A stretch of DNA of 64,000 bases from contig NZ_NSKD01000006.1 in the NCBI RefSeq assembly GCF_002286965.1, positions 123,312-187,311 on the forward strand, written 5' to 3'. Below the pieces are notes generated by a model. It saw only the letters and a program-made list of their open reading frames with translations, had not been told where the DNA came from and did not search any database. Both the position numbers and the translations under genes were made by a program. This DNA is from Halovibrio salipaludis (GTDB taxonomy: Bacteria > Pseudomonadota > Gammaproteobacteria > Pseudomonadales > Oleiphilaceae). Shown here piece after piece: positions 32,240 to 41,329 of this stretch. Within the stretch, counting starts at the first letter, position 1; every line of letters starts with the position of its first letter.

Positions 32240-32761
32240 ATGGCCAAGGAAAAGGACTCGACCTCCCTGCGCTGGCTGATCCCGGTGGCGCTGCTTTCCG
32301 GGTTCGTGGGGTTCCTTGTCTATCTGGACTCACTGGACCCCGACGGCGATGACAGGCCGCCGGAGACCACCAGCGCTCCCGAACAGCAGCCGGAGCAGGA
32401 AAGCAGCGGCGAGACGCCCCGGTTCAAGTTCTATGAAATGCTGCCGGACTCCGAGGTCGCCACGCCGGATATCGAGGCCTACCGTCCGGACGAGTCCGAA
32501 AGCGACCGGAACCTGGAGTACATATTGCAGGCCGGCTCCTTCCAGAGCCGGGAAGACGCCGAGCGCCAGCGTGCCCAGGTCGGCTTCCAGGGCCTCAGGG
32601 CGCGCATCTCCGAAGTCAGCGTGGACGATGGCGGCGTCTGGTACCGCGTCATGGTCGGCCCCTTCGACTCCCGCAGCCGCATGAACCAGGCCGTGGACCG
32701 CCTTGTCGAGATCAACATCCAGCCGATGGTGCGCCGGCGCAACGCCGAAGGTGAGGGCTGA
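32240..32761 (+). CDS. FtsN-like SPOR-domain membrane protein
   Basis: The 173-residue protein has a short basic N-terminus, one membrane helix (about residues 11-29, WLIPVALLSGFVGFLVYL), an acidic disordered linker, and a C-terminal SPOR domain (about 92-168, YILQAGSFQSREDAERQRAQ to IQPMVRR) that binds septal peptidoglycan. Genes at this position between argS and hslV encode FtsN or FtsN-like proteins in gammaproteobacteria. At 173 residues it is much shorter than E. coli FtsN, and I cannot see the essential mid-domain motif with confidence, so full FtsN function is inferred from context only. Confidence 0.85.
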   Translation: MAKEKDSTSLRWLIPVALLSGFVGFLVYLDSLDPDGDDRPPETTSAPEQQPEQESSGETPRFKFYEMLPDSEVATPDIEAYRPDESESDRNLEYILQAGSFQSREDAERQRAQVGFQGLRARISEVSVDDGGVWYRVMVGPFDSRSRMNQAVDRLVEINIQPMVRRRNAEGEG

Positions 32762-32777
32762 GGCCCTTCCGGCACAC

Positions 32778-32806
32778 CTTGAAATACCGTTTCCAAGCCC
32801 CCACTT
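32778..32806 (+). promoter_or_regulatory. Candidate sigma-32 heat-shock promoter for hslVU
   Basis: CTTGAAA (perfect -35 for RpoH) is followed after 14 bp by CCCCACTT, one base from the CCCCATNT -10 consensus. It sits 38 bp before the hslV ATG, in the gap after the SPOR gene, which fits a heat-shock promoter dedicated to hslVU. Confidence 0.72.
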
Positions 32807-32844
32807 CCGGATAAACCCCAAACCCGGCAACCACGGGAGTACGC

Positions 32845-33375
32845 ATGACAACCATTCTTTCAGTACGCCGTGACGGCGAAGTCGCCATGGGCGGCGACGG
32901 CCAGGTCTCCCTCGGTAATACCGTCATGAAAGGCAACGCCCGCAAAATACGGCGACTGTACAACGACCGTGTGCTCGCCGGCTTTGCCGGCGGCACGGCC
33001 GACGCCTTCACCCTGTTCGAGCGTTTCGAGGCGCAGCTGGAGAAGTACCAAGGCAACCTCACACGCGCCGCTGTGGAGCTGGCCAAGGACTGGCGCACGG
33101 ACCGGGCCCTGAGGCGGCTCGAGGCCATGCTGGCAGTGGCCGACGCGGAAACCTCGCTGATCATCACTGGCAACGGCGATGTGGTCGAGCCCGAGGAAAG
33201 CCTGATCGCCATGGGCTCCGGTGGCCCGTACGCCCAGGCCGCGGCCAGGGCCATGCTCGAGAACACCCAGCTCACGGCGCGCGAGATCACCGAGAAAGGC
33301 CTCGATATCGCCGCCGATATCTGCGTCTACACCAACCATAACCGCGCGCTGGAAGTCATCGAACCCAGCGGCTGA
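32845..33375 (+). CDS. hslV: ATP-dependent protease subunit HslV
   Basis: HslV (ClpQ) is the proteasome-like peptidase that pairs with the HslU unfoldase in the cytoplasm. The 176-residue protein begins MTTILSVRR; removal of Met exposes the catalytic threonine. Conserved blocks [57 protein letters not shown] and [13 protein letters not shown] match the E. coli protein closely. GGGAG precedes the ATG by 5 bases. hslU follows after 11 bp. Confidence 0.98.
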   Translation: MTTILSVRRDGEVAMGGDGQVSLGNTVMKGNARKIRRLYNDRVLAGFAGGTADAFTLFERFEAQLEKYQGNLTRAAVELAKDWRTDRALRRLEAMLAVADAETSLIITGNGDVVEPEESLIAMGSGGPYAQAAARAMLENTQLTAREITEKGLDIAADICVYTNHNRALEVIEPSG

Positions 33376-33386
33376 CAGGAGTATTC

Positions 33387-34718
33387 ATGGCAGGCATGAC
33401 CCCCCGGGAGATTGTTGACGAACTCAACCGCCACATCGTCGGCCAGGACGAGGCCAAGCGCTCCGTCGCCATTGCCCTGCGCAACCGCTGGCGGCGCATG
33501 CAGGCAGAGACCGACATCCAGGACGAGATCACCCCCAAGAACATCCTCATGATCGGCCCCACGGGCGTGGGCAAGACCGAGATCGCGCGCCGGCTGGCAA
33601 AACTGGCGGAAGCGCCCTTCATCAAGGTGGAGGCCACCAAGTTCACCGAGGTGGGCTACGTGGGGCGCGACGTTGAATCCATCATCCGCGACCTGACCGA
33701 GAACGCCCTCTCGCTCCTGCGCGAGAAGGAAATGGCCCGGGTCCAGGACCGCGCCATGGACGCCGCCGAGGACCGCATCCTCGACGCCCTGCTGCGGCCA
33801 CCGCGCGATCAGGAAGAGGACGAGAAAGCGGACAACAGCTCCGCCACGCGCCAGATGTTCCGCAAGAAACTGCGCGAGGGCGAGCTGGACGATAAGGAGA
33901 TCGACATTGAGGTCAGCGCCAACAGCGGCGGCGTGGAGATCATGACCCCGCCGGGCATGGAGGAGATGACCAGCCAGCTCCAGTCGCTGTTCTCCAGCAT
34001 GGGCAACGACAAGAGCAAGACCCGCCGCATGCGCGTGGCGGACGCCTTCGAGCAGGTACGTGAGGAAGAAGCCGCGCGGCTGGTCAACGAGGAGGAGATC
34101 AAGCAGCGCGCCATCCAGGTGGTTGAACAGAATGGCATCGTCTTCCTGGATGAGCTGGACAAGGTCGCCAAGAAGAGCGATTCACAGGGCTCCTCGGACG
34201 TCTCCCGCGAGGGCGTGCAGCGCGACCTGCTGCCGCTGATCGAGGGCAGCACCGTCAGCACCAAGTACGGCATGGTGCACACGGATCACATCCTGTTCAT
34301 CGCCTCCGGCGCCTTCCACCTGACCAAGCCCTCGGACCTGATCCCCGAGCTCCAGGGCCGACTCCCCATCCGCGTGGAGCTCAAGGCCCTGACCCCGGGC
34401 GACTTCAAGCGGATCCTGACCGAGCCAAGGGCTTCACTGGTGGCCCAGTATGAAGCGCTGATGAGCGCGGAAGGCGTCAACCTGACCTTCACCGACGAGG
34501 CCATCGACCGCATTGCGGAGATTGCCTGGAAGGTCAACGAGAGCACCGAGAACATCGGGGCCCGCCGTCTGCACACGGTCATGGAGAAGCTTCTGGACGA
34601 CATCTCCTTCGATGCCGGTGACCAGATCAGCGAGGCCTTCGAGGTCACGGCGGATTACGTGGAGCAGCAGCTCGGCGAGCTGGCCGAGGACGAGGACCTC
34701 AGCCGCTACATCCTGTGA
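33387..34718 (+). CDS. hslU: ATP-dependent protease ATPase subunit HslU
   Basis: HslU (ClpY) is the hexameric AAA+ unfoldase that feeds substrates to HslV. The 443-residue protein shows Walker [10 protein letters not shown], the pore-loop region [14 protein letters not shown], an I-domain (about residues 110-240), Walker [12 protein letters not shown], and the C-terminal tail EDLSRYIL that inserts into HslV. The gene ends 3 bp from the convergent patatin-like gene, with no terminator visible between them, so the two transcripts probably overlap. Confidence 0.98.
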   Translation: MAGMTPREIVDELNRHIVGQDEAKRSVAIALRNRWRRMQAETDIQDEITPKNILMIGPTGVGKTEIARRLAKLAEAPFIKVEATKFTEVGYVGRDVESIIRDLTENALSLLREKEMARVQDRAMDAAEDRILDALLRPPRDQEEDEKADNSSATRQMFRKKLREGELDDKEIDIEVSANSGGVEIMTPPGMEEMTSQLQSLFSSMGNDKSKTRRMRVADAFEQVREEEAARLVNEEEIKQRAIQVVEQNGIVFLDELDKVAKKSDSQGSSDVSREGVQRDLLPLIEGSTVSTKYGMVHTDHILFIASGAFHLTKPSDLIPELQGRLPIRVELKALTPGDFKRILTEPRASLVAQYEALMSAEGVNLTFTDEAIDRIAEIAWKVNESTENIGARRLHTVMEKLLDDISFDAGDQISEAFEVTADYVEQQLGELAEDEDLSRYIL

Positions 34719-34721
34719 GCC

Positions 34722-35975
34722 TCAGAGCATCTGTCGGGCGCTGTTGATCAGCCCCGACACCTGCTCCACGCCGGAGCCGAAACGGCTCCGGCGCCTGCCT
34801 TCCTGAGCCACAAACACCGGCAGCATCTCCCCGTAGAGACTGGTGCTGATGGTGCGCTGCTCATCCGCCAGAATATCCCGATTGATGGTAATGCCATGGG
34901 GCGCCAGCTGGCTCTCCAGCTCATCGGCACGGCGCAGCAGGTCGCGCCGGGTCATCTGATAGGCGTGCTCACAGACCATGCGCCGGGACTGGAAGCTGAA
35001 CACGTTCGAGAAGAACAGCTTGGCGTCATCACGCTCCGGCTGGAACAGGACAATGTCCGAATCCGGATACTGGTCGGCGTACTGCGCAATGCCCGCCTCC
35101 ATGCGCGAATACACCATGGTCCGGAAGGTCTGCCCCAGGATGTTGGGCATGCCGGAATCGGTCAATGCCCCGGCGTTCATGGTGCCCGCACGCACTGCGG
35201 CGCTGGCATCGATGGGCACCAGCGGGTTGATGGCCAGCACCAGATCGGCCCCATCCTCCAGCGCCACCGAGGCATGCAGCCCCTTGCGCAGAGTACCGTC
35301 CACGTAGAAGCGGCCGTCGATCTCCACCGGCATGTAGATCCCCGGCGACGCAATGCTGGCCTGCACGGCCCGGGAGATGGGCACATGATCAAACCCGGGG
35401 GCTCCCAGCCGCACCGCCTCACTGCTCTCCAGATCGGCCGCAATGATGTAGAGCCTGTGGCGCAGCTGCCGGAAATCATTGGTCCGCCCCAGCATGCTGA
35501 AGGCACGGCGCAGGTACTCATGCAGCCCGGTGTTGTCGAACAGCCCCGCCGGTGCCACCTGGGCCAGTACCGTCAGCGCATCCAGCAGGCTCTGGTCATA
35601 GGGGTTACTGGCGAAACGCCCGAACGCTTCACGCAGCAGGCCCGGCACGGCCATCAGTCGACGCACGTACTCGCGGAACGCGGGCCGGTAGAACACCTCC
35701 GGATGGAAGGGGTGCACATCCGCCTCGTTCTTCACAAAGATCCGGCACAGCTGTGCCGTGGTCATCTGGTTGGCGAGATTGGCTGCAACGAAGGAGCCGG
35801 CGCTGACGCCGACGTAGACATAGAGGTCATTGAAGTCGACGCCGTCCAGCGCCTCATCCAGGGCCCGCAGCGCGCCAATCTCATAGATTCCGCCCAGTGG
35901 ACCGCCGCCCCCGAGTGCCAGCCCGATCCGGGGCCGCTCCGGGCGCTCGGCGGACCTGCGTGACAGTGTTTCCAT
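34722..35975 (-). CDS. Patatin-like phospholipase family protein
   Basis: Patatin-fold hydrolases act on lipid acyl esters through a Ser-Asp dyad. The 417-residue protein has the oxyanion loop GLALGGGGPLGG (18-29), the nucleophile elbow GVSAGS, and a late VDGTLRKG segment carrying the Asp of the D-G pair. No signal peptide is seen, so it is probably cytoplasmic or peripheral. The C-terminal part (about 270-417) is not recognised. ATG 35975 has AAGGGG 6 bases upstream. An imperfect TCTAG/CTAGA palindrome (36021-36040) lies in the 90-bp gap to ptsP. The substrate is unknown. Confidence 0.85.
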   Translation of the reverse strand: METLSRRSAERPERPRIGLALGGGGPLGGIYEIGALRALDEALDGVDFNDLYVYVGVSAGSFVAANLANQMTTAQLCRIFVKNEADVHPFHPEVFYRPAFREYVRRLMAVPGLLREAFGRFASNPYDQSLLDALTVLAQVAPAGLFDNTGLHEYLRRAFSMLGRTNDFRQLRHRLYIIAADLESSEAVRLGAPGFDHVPISRAVQASIASPGIYMPVEIDGRFYVDGTLRKGLHASVALEDGADLVLAINPLVPIDASAAVRAGTMNAGALTDSGMPNILGQTFRTMVYSRMEAGIAQYADQYPDSDIVLFQPERDDAKLFFSNVFSFQSRRMVCEHAYQMTRRDLLRRADELESQLAPHGITINRDILADEQRTISTSLYGEMLPVFVAQEGRRRSRFGSGVEQVSGLINSARQML

Positions 35976-36065
35976 GGATTACCCCTTGATCTGACTGCTC
36001 ACTCAAGACTAACGGTGTCTTCTAGAGTAGACATACTAGAAACAAGGATAGCACTGAATGGCCGC

Positions 36066-38384
36066 TCACTCCCGGGAGGCCGCCAGTTCCCGTACCCCGG
36101 AGCCACTGCGCTCCGGCCGGATAAAGCGCCCGATCCCGGCTTTGCGCAGGGCCAGCTCCACACAGCTGCGGATCACATGCGGCGAGTCCAGGGTCAGCAC
36201 CTCCGCCAGCAGCCCCCGGGCCATATCCATGTCGATGCCACGGATCACGGATTTGATCCGCGGCAGATTGGAGGCGTTCATGGAAAGGGCGTCATAGCCC
36301 ATGGCCAGAAGCAGTATGGCGCCCCCGGGGTCCCCCGCCAGCTCCCCGCAGATGCTGACCGGCTTGCCCACATCATGGCAATCCTGGGCCACCTGGCACA
36401 GTGCCTGGAGCACCGCCGGGTGATAAGAGTGATAGAGGCTGGCCACGCGCGGGTTGTTCCGGTCGACCGCCAGCAGGTACTGGGTCAGGTCGTTCGATCC
36501 CACCGACACGAAGTCGACCCGGGCCGCGATCTCCCGCACCTGGTACACGGCCGCGGGGATCTCGATCATGACCCCCACCTGGGGCATCGCCAGCTGGTAG
36601 CCCTCGTCACGCACCTCGTGCCAGGCACGATAGATCAGGTGCTGGGCCTCCTCGATCTCAGAGACATTGCTGATCATCGGCAGCATGATGCGCAGGTTGT
36701 CCAGCCCCTCACTCGCCTTGATCATGGCGCGGATCTGGACCAGGAACACCTCCGGGTGGTCCAGCGTCACCCGGATACCACGCCAGCCCAGGAAGGGGTT
36801 CTCCTCAACGATCGGGAAATAGGTCAGCGCCTTGTCACCGCCGATGTCCAGCGTGCGCATGGTCACCTCCGCCGGGGCGAAGGCCTCAAGCTGCTCGCGG
36901 TAATAGGCCTTCTGCTCCTGTTCGGAGGGGAACCGCTCATTGATCATGAACGGCACCTCGGTGCGGTACAGGCCAATGCCCTCCGCCCCGTGACTGAGTG
37001 AACGCACCACGTCCGTGATCAGGCCGGTGTTCACGAACAGCGGTATACGATGGCCATCCAGGGTCTCACACGGCTTGTCGCGCAGCTCCTCCAGCCCTTT
37101 GACCAGTTCCCGCTCTTCCTCAATGATGGACTCGAAGAAGGCCTTGAGTTCGGTGGAGGGCGAAGCGAAAATCTGGCCCTCGTAGCCGTCCACGATCAGT
37201 TCCCGGCCATCCAGCTGCGCCACCGGGATGTCCACCAGCCCCATGACCGTGGGCACTCCCATGGCGCGGGCCAGGATGGCCACGTGGGAGTTGCCGGAGC
37301 CGCGCACCGATACCAGGCCGGCCAGCTGGCCCTGGGGCACCTCCCCGAGCATCGCGGGCGTCAGCTCATCACTGACCAGGATTGTCCGCTCCGGGTACTC
37401 CAGTGTCTCCGACTCCCCTTCCTGGAGGTGGGAGAGCAGACGGCGGCCGAGGTCACGGATATCCACGGCCCGCTCACGCAGGTAATGATCCCCCATCATC
37501 TCGAAATGGCGGACGTACTGGTTCACCACCGCCTTGAGCGACCCCGGGGCCCAGAGCCCCTCACGGATGCGGTTCTCCACCTCGCCGGGCAGCGCATGGT
37601 CGTGGAGCATGCGCAGGTAGACCTCGAACAGGGCCTGTTCTTCCGGCCTCAGCTGCGGCGCAAGGCGCTCGCCCACCTGTTCCACGTCGTCCCGTACCGC
37701 GGAGACGGCCGCGCGGAAGCGCTCGATCTCCGCATCCACATCCTCACAGCGCTTGTCCGGCACCGAATCCAGATCCGCCGGCGGAAACACCACCACGCCG
37801 GTCCCGATGGCCACGCCCTGGGCACCGGCAACACCGCTGAAGGCCACATCCCGGGCCTGGTCACCGCTGATTGAGATACCGCCAATGGCGCCAGTCGCCT
37901 CACTGTGGGCAATAACCCCGGCAAGCTGGGCGGAAATGGTGACCAGGAAGGCTTCCTCACCCTCGTCGAAGCGGCGGGTGTTCTGGGTCTCCTGGACGAC
38001 GATAACGCCCAGCACGCGACGGTGATGGATGATGGGCACGCCCAGGAAGGAGCCGAAGCGTTCCTCGCCGGTTTCCGGGAAGTAGCGGTTACGCGGGTGC
38101 TTCTGGGCATCCTCCAGGTTGATGGGCTCCTCACGGGACCCCACCAGGCCCACCAGGCCCTCCGAGGGCGCGATACGGACCTGGCCCACCGCGGACTTGT
38201 AGAGCCCTTCGGTGGCCTTGAGCACGTAACAGCCGGATTTGTCGTCGTAGAGATAGACCGAGCAGACCTCGGTGTGCATAGCGGTCTGGACACGCGCCGC
38301 TATGGTGTCCAGCGCGTCCTGCAGGTTGTTGATTCCATTCAGTTCCTGGACGATGCTTCGCAGCGTGCTGAGCATTGTGGTCAT
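36066..38384 (-). CDS. ptsP: Phosphoenolpyruvate-protein phosphotransferase PtsP (nitrogen PTS enzyme I)
   Basis: PtsP is enzyme I of the nitrogen-related phosphotransferase system. It passes phosphate from PEP to NPr and then EIIA-Ntr, which regulate potassium uptake and other targets; glutamine and 2-oxoglutarate modulate the E. coli enzyme. The 772-residue protein has an N-terminal GAF domain (about 1-165), a linker, the swivelling domain with His367 in GSGNSHVAILARAMG, and the PEP-binding barrel (about 470-740, with TLDIGGDKALTYF, GWRGIRVTLDHPEVF and FVSVGSNDLTQYLLAVDR). It lies 6 bp after rppH, the usual rppH-ptsP pair. Confidence 0.95.
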   Translation of the reverse strand: MTTMLSTLRSIVQELNGINNLQDALDTIAARVQTAMHTEVCSVYLYDDKSGCYVLKATEGLYKSAVGQVRIAPSEGLVGLVGSREEPINLEDAQKHPRNRYFPETGEERFGSFLGVPIIHHRRVLGVIVVQETQNTRRFDEGEEAFLVTISAQLAGVIAHSEATGAIGGISISGDQARDVAFSGVAGAQGVAIGTGVVVFPPADLDSVPDKRCEDVDAEIERFRAAVSAVRDDVEQVGERLAPQLRPEEQALFEVYLRMLHDHALPGEVENRIREGLWAPGSLKAVVNQYVRHFEMMGDHYLRERAVDIRDLGRRLLSHLQEGESETLEYPERTILVSDELTPAMLGEVPQGQLAGLVSVRGSGNSHVAILARAMGVPTVMGLVDIPVAQLDGRELIVDGYEGQIFASPSTELKAFFESIIEEERELVKGLEELRDKPCETLDGHRIPLFVNTGLITDVVRSLSHGAEGIGLYRTEVPFMINERFPSEQEQKAYYREQLEAFAPAEVTMRTLDIGGDKALTYFPIVEENPFLGWRGIRVTLDHPEVFLVQIRAMIKASEGLDNLRIMLPMISNVSEIEEAQHLIYRAWHEVRDEGYQLAMPQVGVMIEIPAAVYQVREIAARVDFVSVGSNDLTQYLLAVDRNNPRVASLYHSYHPAVLQALCQVAQDCHDVGKPVSICGELAGDPGGAILLLAMGYDALSMNASNLPRIKSVIRGIDMDMARGLLAEVLTLDSPHVIRSCVELALRKAGIGRFIRPERSGSGVRELAASRE

Positions 38385-38390
38385 AGTCGG

Positions 38391-38903
38391 TCAGCTTTCC
38401 TGGCGGGCCGGCGGTTGCCCCTTTGACTGTAGCCTGAATACCCCCGGCGCCAGTTCCCTCAGCGCCTTGCGGTAGACTTCGCGTTTGAAGGACACCACCT
38501 GCCCCAGCGGGTACCAGTAACTGACCCACTGCCAGCCGTCGAATTCAGGCTTATGGCTGCGATCAACCCGCACCCGGGCGTCGGGTGAGAGCATCTCGAG
38601 AAGGAACCATTTCTGTTTCTGGCCGATGCACACCGGGCGTGAATCCTTTCGGACCATGCGCCGGGGCAGGCGGTACCTCAGCCAGCCCCGGGTGGTGGTG
38701 ATGATCCGGACATCCGATGATTCCAGGCCAACCTCCTCCATCAGTTCGCGATAGAGGGCCTGCTCTGGTGTCTCATCCTCATTGATGCCTCCCTGCGGAA
38801 ACTGCCAGGCGTCCTGGCCAATGCGCCTGGCCCAGAGCAATTCCCCCCGGTGGTTCGCCAGCATGATTCCGACATTCGGTCTGAATCCGTCGGAGTCAAT
38901 CAC
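38391..38903 (-). CDS. rppH: RNA pyrophosphohydrolase RppH
   Basis: RppH removes pyrophosphate from mRNA 5' ends and so triggers RNase E decay. The 170-residue protein starts [13 protein letters not shown] as in the family and has the Nudix box [23 protein letters not shown] chose the GTG at 38903: AGGGG lies 7 bases upstream and the protein then aligns with the known start. The upstream ATG at 38930 adds nine non-conserved residues and has its only purine tract directly against the start codon. ptsP follows after 6 bp. Confidence 0.92.
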   Translation of the reverse strand: MIDSDGFRPNVGIMLANHRGELLWARRIGQDAWQFPQGGINEDETPEQALYRELMEEVGLESSDVRIITTTRGWLRYRLPRRMVRKDSRPVCIGQKQKWFLLEMLSPDARVRVDRSHKPEFDGWQWVSYWYPLGQVVSFKREVYRKALRELAPGVFRLQSKGQPPARQES

Positions 38904-38991
38904 GGCAACACCCCTGTGTTTGTTATTCATCTTCTATGTGTAAGTTAGTGTCATTTTTCCAGAATTGATAGCCCCACGGCAAACCGTAGAA

Positions 38992-39043
38992 GGAGCGAGT
39001 TCGCTTGCGCTTGGGTCTGGAGATCGCGAGCGAGCTCGCTCCT
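38992..39043. repeat. REP-like inverted doublet
   Basis: Two 18-base arms face each other: GGAGCGAGTTCGCTTGCG (38992-39009) and, on the minus strand, GGAGCGAGCTCGCTCGCG (39026-39043), identical at 16 of 18 positions. Each arm is itself partly palindromic. A third close copy lies at 55690-55708. The pattern resembles the REP/BIME palindromes of Pseudomonas. It sits in the gap between rppH and the HAD gene. Confidence 0.7.
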
Positions 39044-39093
39044 CCAGGGTTGTGATATGCTTTCGCCCCGAATTCTCCCGGAGGCCCGATACC

Positions 39094-39753
39094 GTGACAC
39101 TCGCCATCTTCGACCTGGACAACACCCTTCTGCACGGCGACAGCGATCATGCCTGGGGCCAGTTCCTGATCGATACCGGCGTGGTGGATGGGGAGCGCTA
39201 CCGCCAGCGTAACGACCAGTTCTACCGCGATTACGAGGCCGGTCGACTGGATATTGAGGAATACCTGGCCTTCGCCCTGGAACCACTGGCCAGCCAGAAA
39301 CCGGCCGTACTCCAGGAACTGCGGGAACGGTTCATGCAGGAACGGGTGGAGCCCATGATCGAGCCCGCGGCCGAAGCCCTCATCAACCGCCACCGCGAGC
39401 GTGGTGAGACCCTGCTGATCATCACCGCCACCAACCGTTTCGTCACGGAACCCATCGCGGCGCGCCTGGGCATCCCCAACCTGATTGCCACCGAGCCGGA
39501 AGTGGTGGATGGTGCCTTTACCGGCCGCGTTGCCGGCACCCCCTGCTTCCGGGACGGCAAGATCACGCGGCTCGAGGAATGGCTGCTCGACCGCTCGGAA
39601 ACCCTGGATGGCGCGCACTTCTACAGCGACTCGCGCAATGACCTGCCGTTGCTGGAAACCGTGCCCAACCCGGTTGCCACCAACCCGGACCCCGCCCTGC
39701 GCGACACCGCCCACCACCGCGGCTGGCCCATACTGGATCTGCAGTCCCTGTAG
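39094..39753 (+). CDS. HAD-superfamily hydrolase, subfamily IB (SerB-like)
   Basis: The 219-residue protein has HAD motif I FDLDNTLL (nucleophile Asp plus acid/base Asp), motif II in LLIITATN, and motif III/IV around GKITRL and YSDSRNDLPLLE. A helical cap of about 70 residues follows motif I, as in the phosphoserine phosphatase-like IB group. The start is the GTG at 39094 with GGAGG 9 bases upstream; earlier in-frame codons run through the REP-like repeat and are not coding. An equivalent gene sits next to rppH-ptsP in Pseudomonas. The substrate is not known. Confidence 0.88.
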   Translation: MTLAIFDLDNTLLHGDSDHAWGQFLIDTGVVDGERYRQRNDQFYRDYEAGRLDIEEYLAFALEPLASQKPAVLQELRERFMQERVEPMIEPAAEALINRHRERGETLLIITATNRFVTEPIAARLGIPNLIATEPEVVDGAFTGRVAGTPCFRDGKITRLEEWLLDRSETLDGAHFYSDSRNDLPLLETVPNPVATNPDPALRDTAHHRGWPILDLQSL

Positions 39754-39774
39754 GACTGCCCCCCGCTCCTACAG
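39748..39774. repeat. Inverted repeat at the end of the HAD gene
   Basis: CTGTAGGA and TCCTACAG form a perfect 8-bp stem with an 11-base loop, overlapping the TAG stop of the HAD gene. There is no T run, so it is a weak terminator candidate. Its GTAGGAGCG arm resembles the outer edge of the REP-like repeats. Confidence 0.5.
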
Positions 39775-39860
39775 CCTGCCCCTGAACAATCAGTTACAGC
39801 CTATCGCCATCATCTGGTCTAGGCTGAGGGCAGTAACGGTCAACAGGATGATAAGCCCCT

Positions 39861-40736
39861 ATGCCTGCGGAACTCACCGACGAACAGATCCACAACGTCC
39901 TCCAGGGCATCCGGATTCCACCACAGCCCCAGATCATGGTGGACCTCCAGATGGAGCAGGCGATGCCGGATCCGGACATCGAACAGATCGCGAAACTCAT
40001 CCGGCAGGATGTTTCCCTGTCCGGGATGATGCTCAAGTTCGTCAACTCGCCCTTCCTGCAGCACAGCAACCAGATCTCATCCATTGAACAGGCGGTCGCC
40101 CTGCTTGGCCCCACCACCGTCATCAACATCATCAACGGGCTGAGCATCAAAGGCGAGATGTCGGATCAGGCGATCCGGGCCATGACCCGGTTCTGGGACA
40201 CTGCCACGGACATTGCCCAGGTCTCAGCGCATATCGCTCGGGCTATTGGCGCCAAGAACCCGGACGAGTCCTACGCGGTGGGTCTGTTCCACAACGCGGG
40301 CATACCACTGATGATGGAGCGCTTCCCCGACTACGACGACGTCATGATGGAAAGCTACGCCCGTAACGAACCGCGCCTGATCGACGTTGAGAACCGTACG
40401 CTGAACACCAACCACGCGGTGGTGGGCTATTACGTGGCCAAGTCCTGGAACCTTCCCCCGCACCTGTGCGAGGTCATCGCCGACCACCACAACGTGCAGC
40501 AGGTGTTCGCACAGACCGGCACCCGGGCCCAGGAGCGCAAGACGCTGCTGGCCACGCTCAAGATCGCCGAACACATCTGCGGCAACTTCGCGATCCTCGG
40601 TCAGCAGGAAGAGGATCATGAATGGCAGCGCCTGCAACAGGATCTGCTCATACACACCGGCCTGAGCCAGTATGATCTGGAGGAAATGGCACAGAATTTC
40701 CGTGATATGGGGATCACCGTCCACGGCGATTACTGA
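39861..40736 (+). CDS. HDOD-domain protein
   Basis: HDOD proteins are signalling proteins related to HD phosphohydrolases but usually lacking catalysis. The 291-residue protein is essentially one HDOD domain (about residues 15-220): QIAKLIRQDVSLSGMMLKFVNSPF, AVALLGPTTVINIING, then LFHNAGIPLM where a true HD enzyme would have an HD pair (here His-Asn). The C-terminal 60 residues are helical and not recognised. No signal peptide or membrane segment is present. The Shine-Dalgarno is weak (AGGAT about 13 bases upstream). The 3' end overlaps the convergent yqiA gene by 7 bases. Confidence 0.87.
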   Translation: MPAELTDEQIHNVLQGIRIPPQPQIMVDLQMEQAMPDPDIEQIAKLIRQDVSLSGMMLKFVNSPFLQHSNQISSIEQAVALLGPTTVINIINGLSIKGEMSDQAIRAMTRFWDTATDIAQVSAHIARAIGAKNPDESYAVGLFHNAGIPLMMERFPDYDDVMMESYARNEPRLIDVENRTLNTNHAVVGYYVAKSWNLPPHLCEVIADHHNVQQVFAQTGTRAQERKTLLATLKIAEHICGNFAILGQQEEDHEWQRLQQDLLIHTGLSQYDLEEMAQNFRDMGITVHGDY

Positions 40737-41329
40737 GCACTGACTCCACGCCTGAGAAAATCCACCATCATCGGCAGTTCCTCGCGGAACCGCGTGTAGC
40801 GGTGGTTGCCGCCCTCGTGCACAACCAGCTTACTGGCGGTGAACCTTTCGGCGGCCTGCCGGTAGTCCAGTGTTTCATCGCCGGTTTCCAGCAGAACCAT
40901 GAGGCGCTCCGGGTGCGACAGCACCCCCGGATCCATGGCCTGAAGCTGGTACACGTGGTCCTCCGTGACGTGGAAGCTCTCCCCCGTATAGAGGTTGGTG
41001 TGCTCGCCGAGCGACTCCTCCATCAGGCGGTAGGGATGTGCGGCGGGATTGATCAGCACCGCCGGCAGACCATAGCGTTCCGCCATCACCATCGCAAAGA
41101 ACCCGCCCAGGGAGCTGCCGATCAGGCCGGGCCCGGACCCCGGCGCCGCTTCGATGAGCCCCGCGAGCTGCGCCTCCACGCCGGCGGGCGTGGTTGCCAG
41201 CTGGGGAATGAACCAGTGCCCTGGATAAGCGGATTCATGCAGCCAGGCATCCAGCTCCCGTGCCTTTTCGGAAGCCGGCGCACTGCGGAACCCGTGAAGA
41301 TAGATCAGGTCAGGATCGTCAGTAGCCAA
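40730..41329 (-). CDS. yqiA: YqiA-like alpha/beta-hydrolase esterase
   Basis: YqiA-type proteins are small esterases of the alpha/beta-hydrolase fold. The protein begins DLIYLHGFRSAPASEKA, has the nucleophile elbow GSSLGG, a LLETGDETLDY acid region and a C-terminal GGNHRY catalytic His. I place the start at the TTG at 41329 (199 residues), with GGAG 10 bases upstream and an 11-base overlap with cpdA. ATGs about 30 bases further upstream, inside cpdA, are the alternative. The order nudF-yqiB-cpdA-yqiA is the same as in E. coli, where parE follows. Confidence 0.87.
   Translation of the reverse strand: MATDDPDLIYLHGFRSAPASEKARELDAWLHESAYPGHWFIPQLATTPAGVEAQLAGLIEAAPGSGPGLIGSSLGGFFAMVMAERYGLPAVLINPAAHPYRLMEESLGEHTNLYTGESFHVTEDHVYQLQAMDPGVLSHPERLMVLLETGDETLDYRQAAERFTASKLVVHEGGNHRYTRFREELPMMVDFLRRGVSAQ

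Noticed and set aside
36021..36040. TCTAG/CTAGA palindrome between patatin-like gene and ptsP as an operator
   Set aside because: The arms are imperfect and no matching regulator or second copy is visible.
38904..38930. ATG at 38930 as the rppH start
   Set aside because: The only purine tract abuts the codon, and the nine extra residues are not found in the family; the GTG at 38903 fits better.
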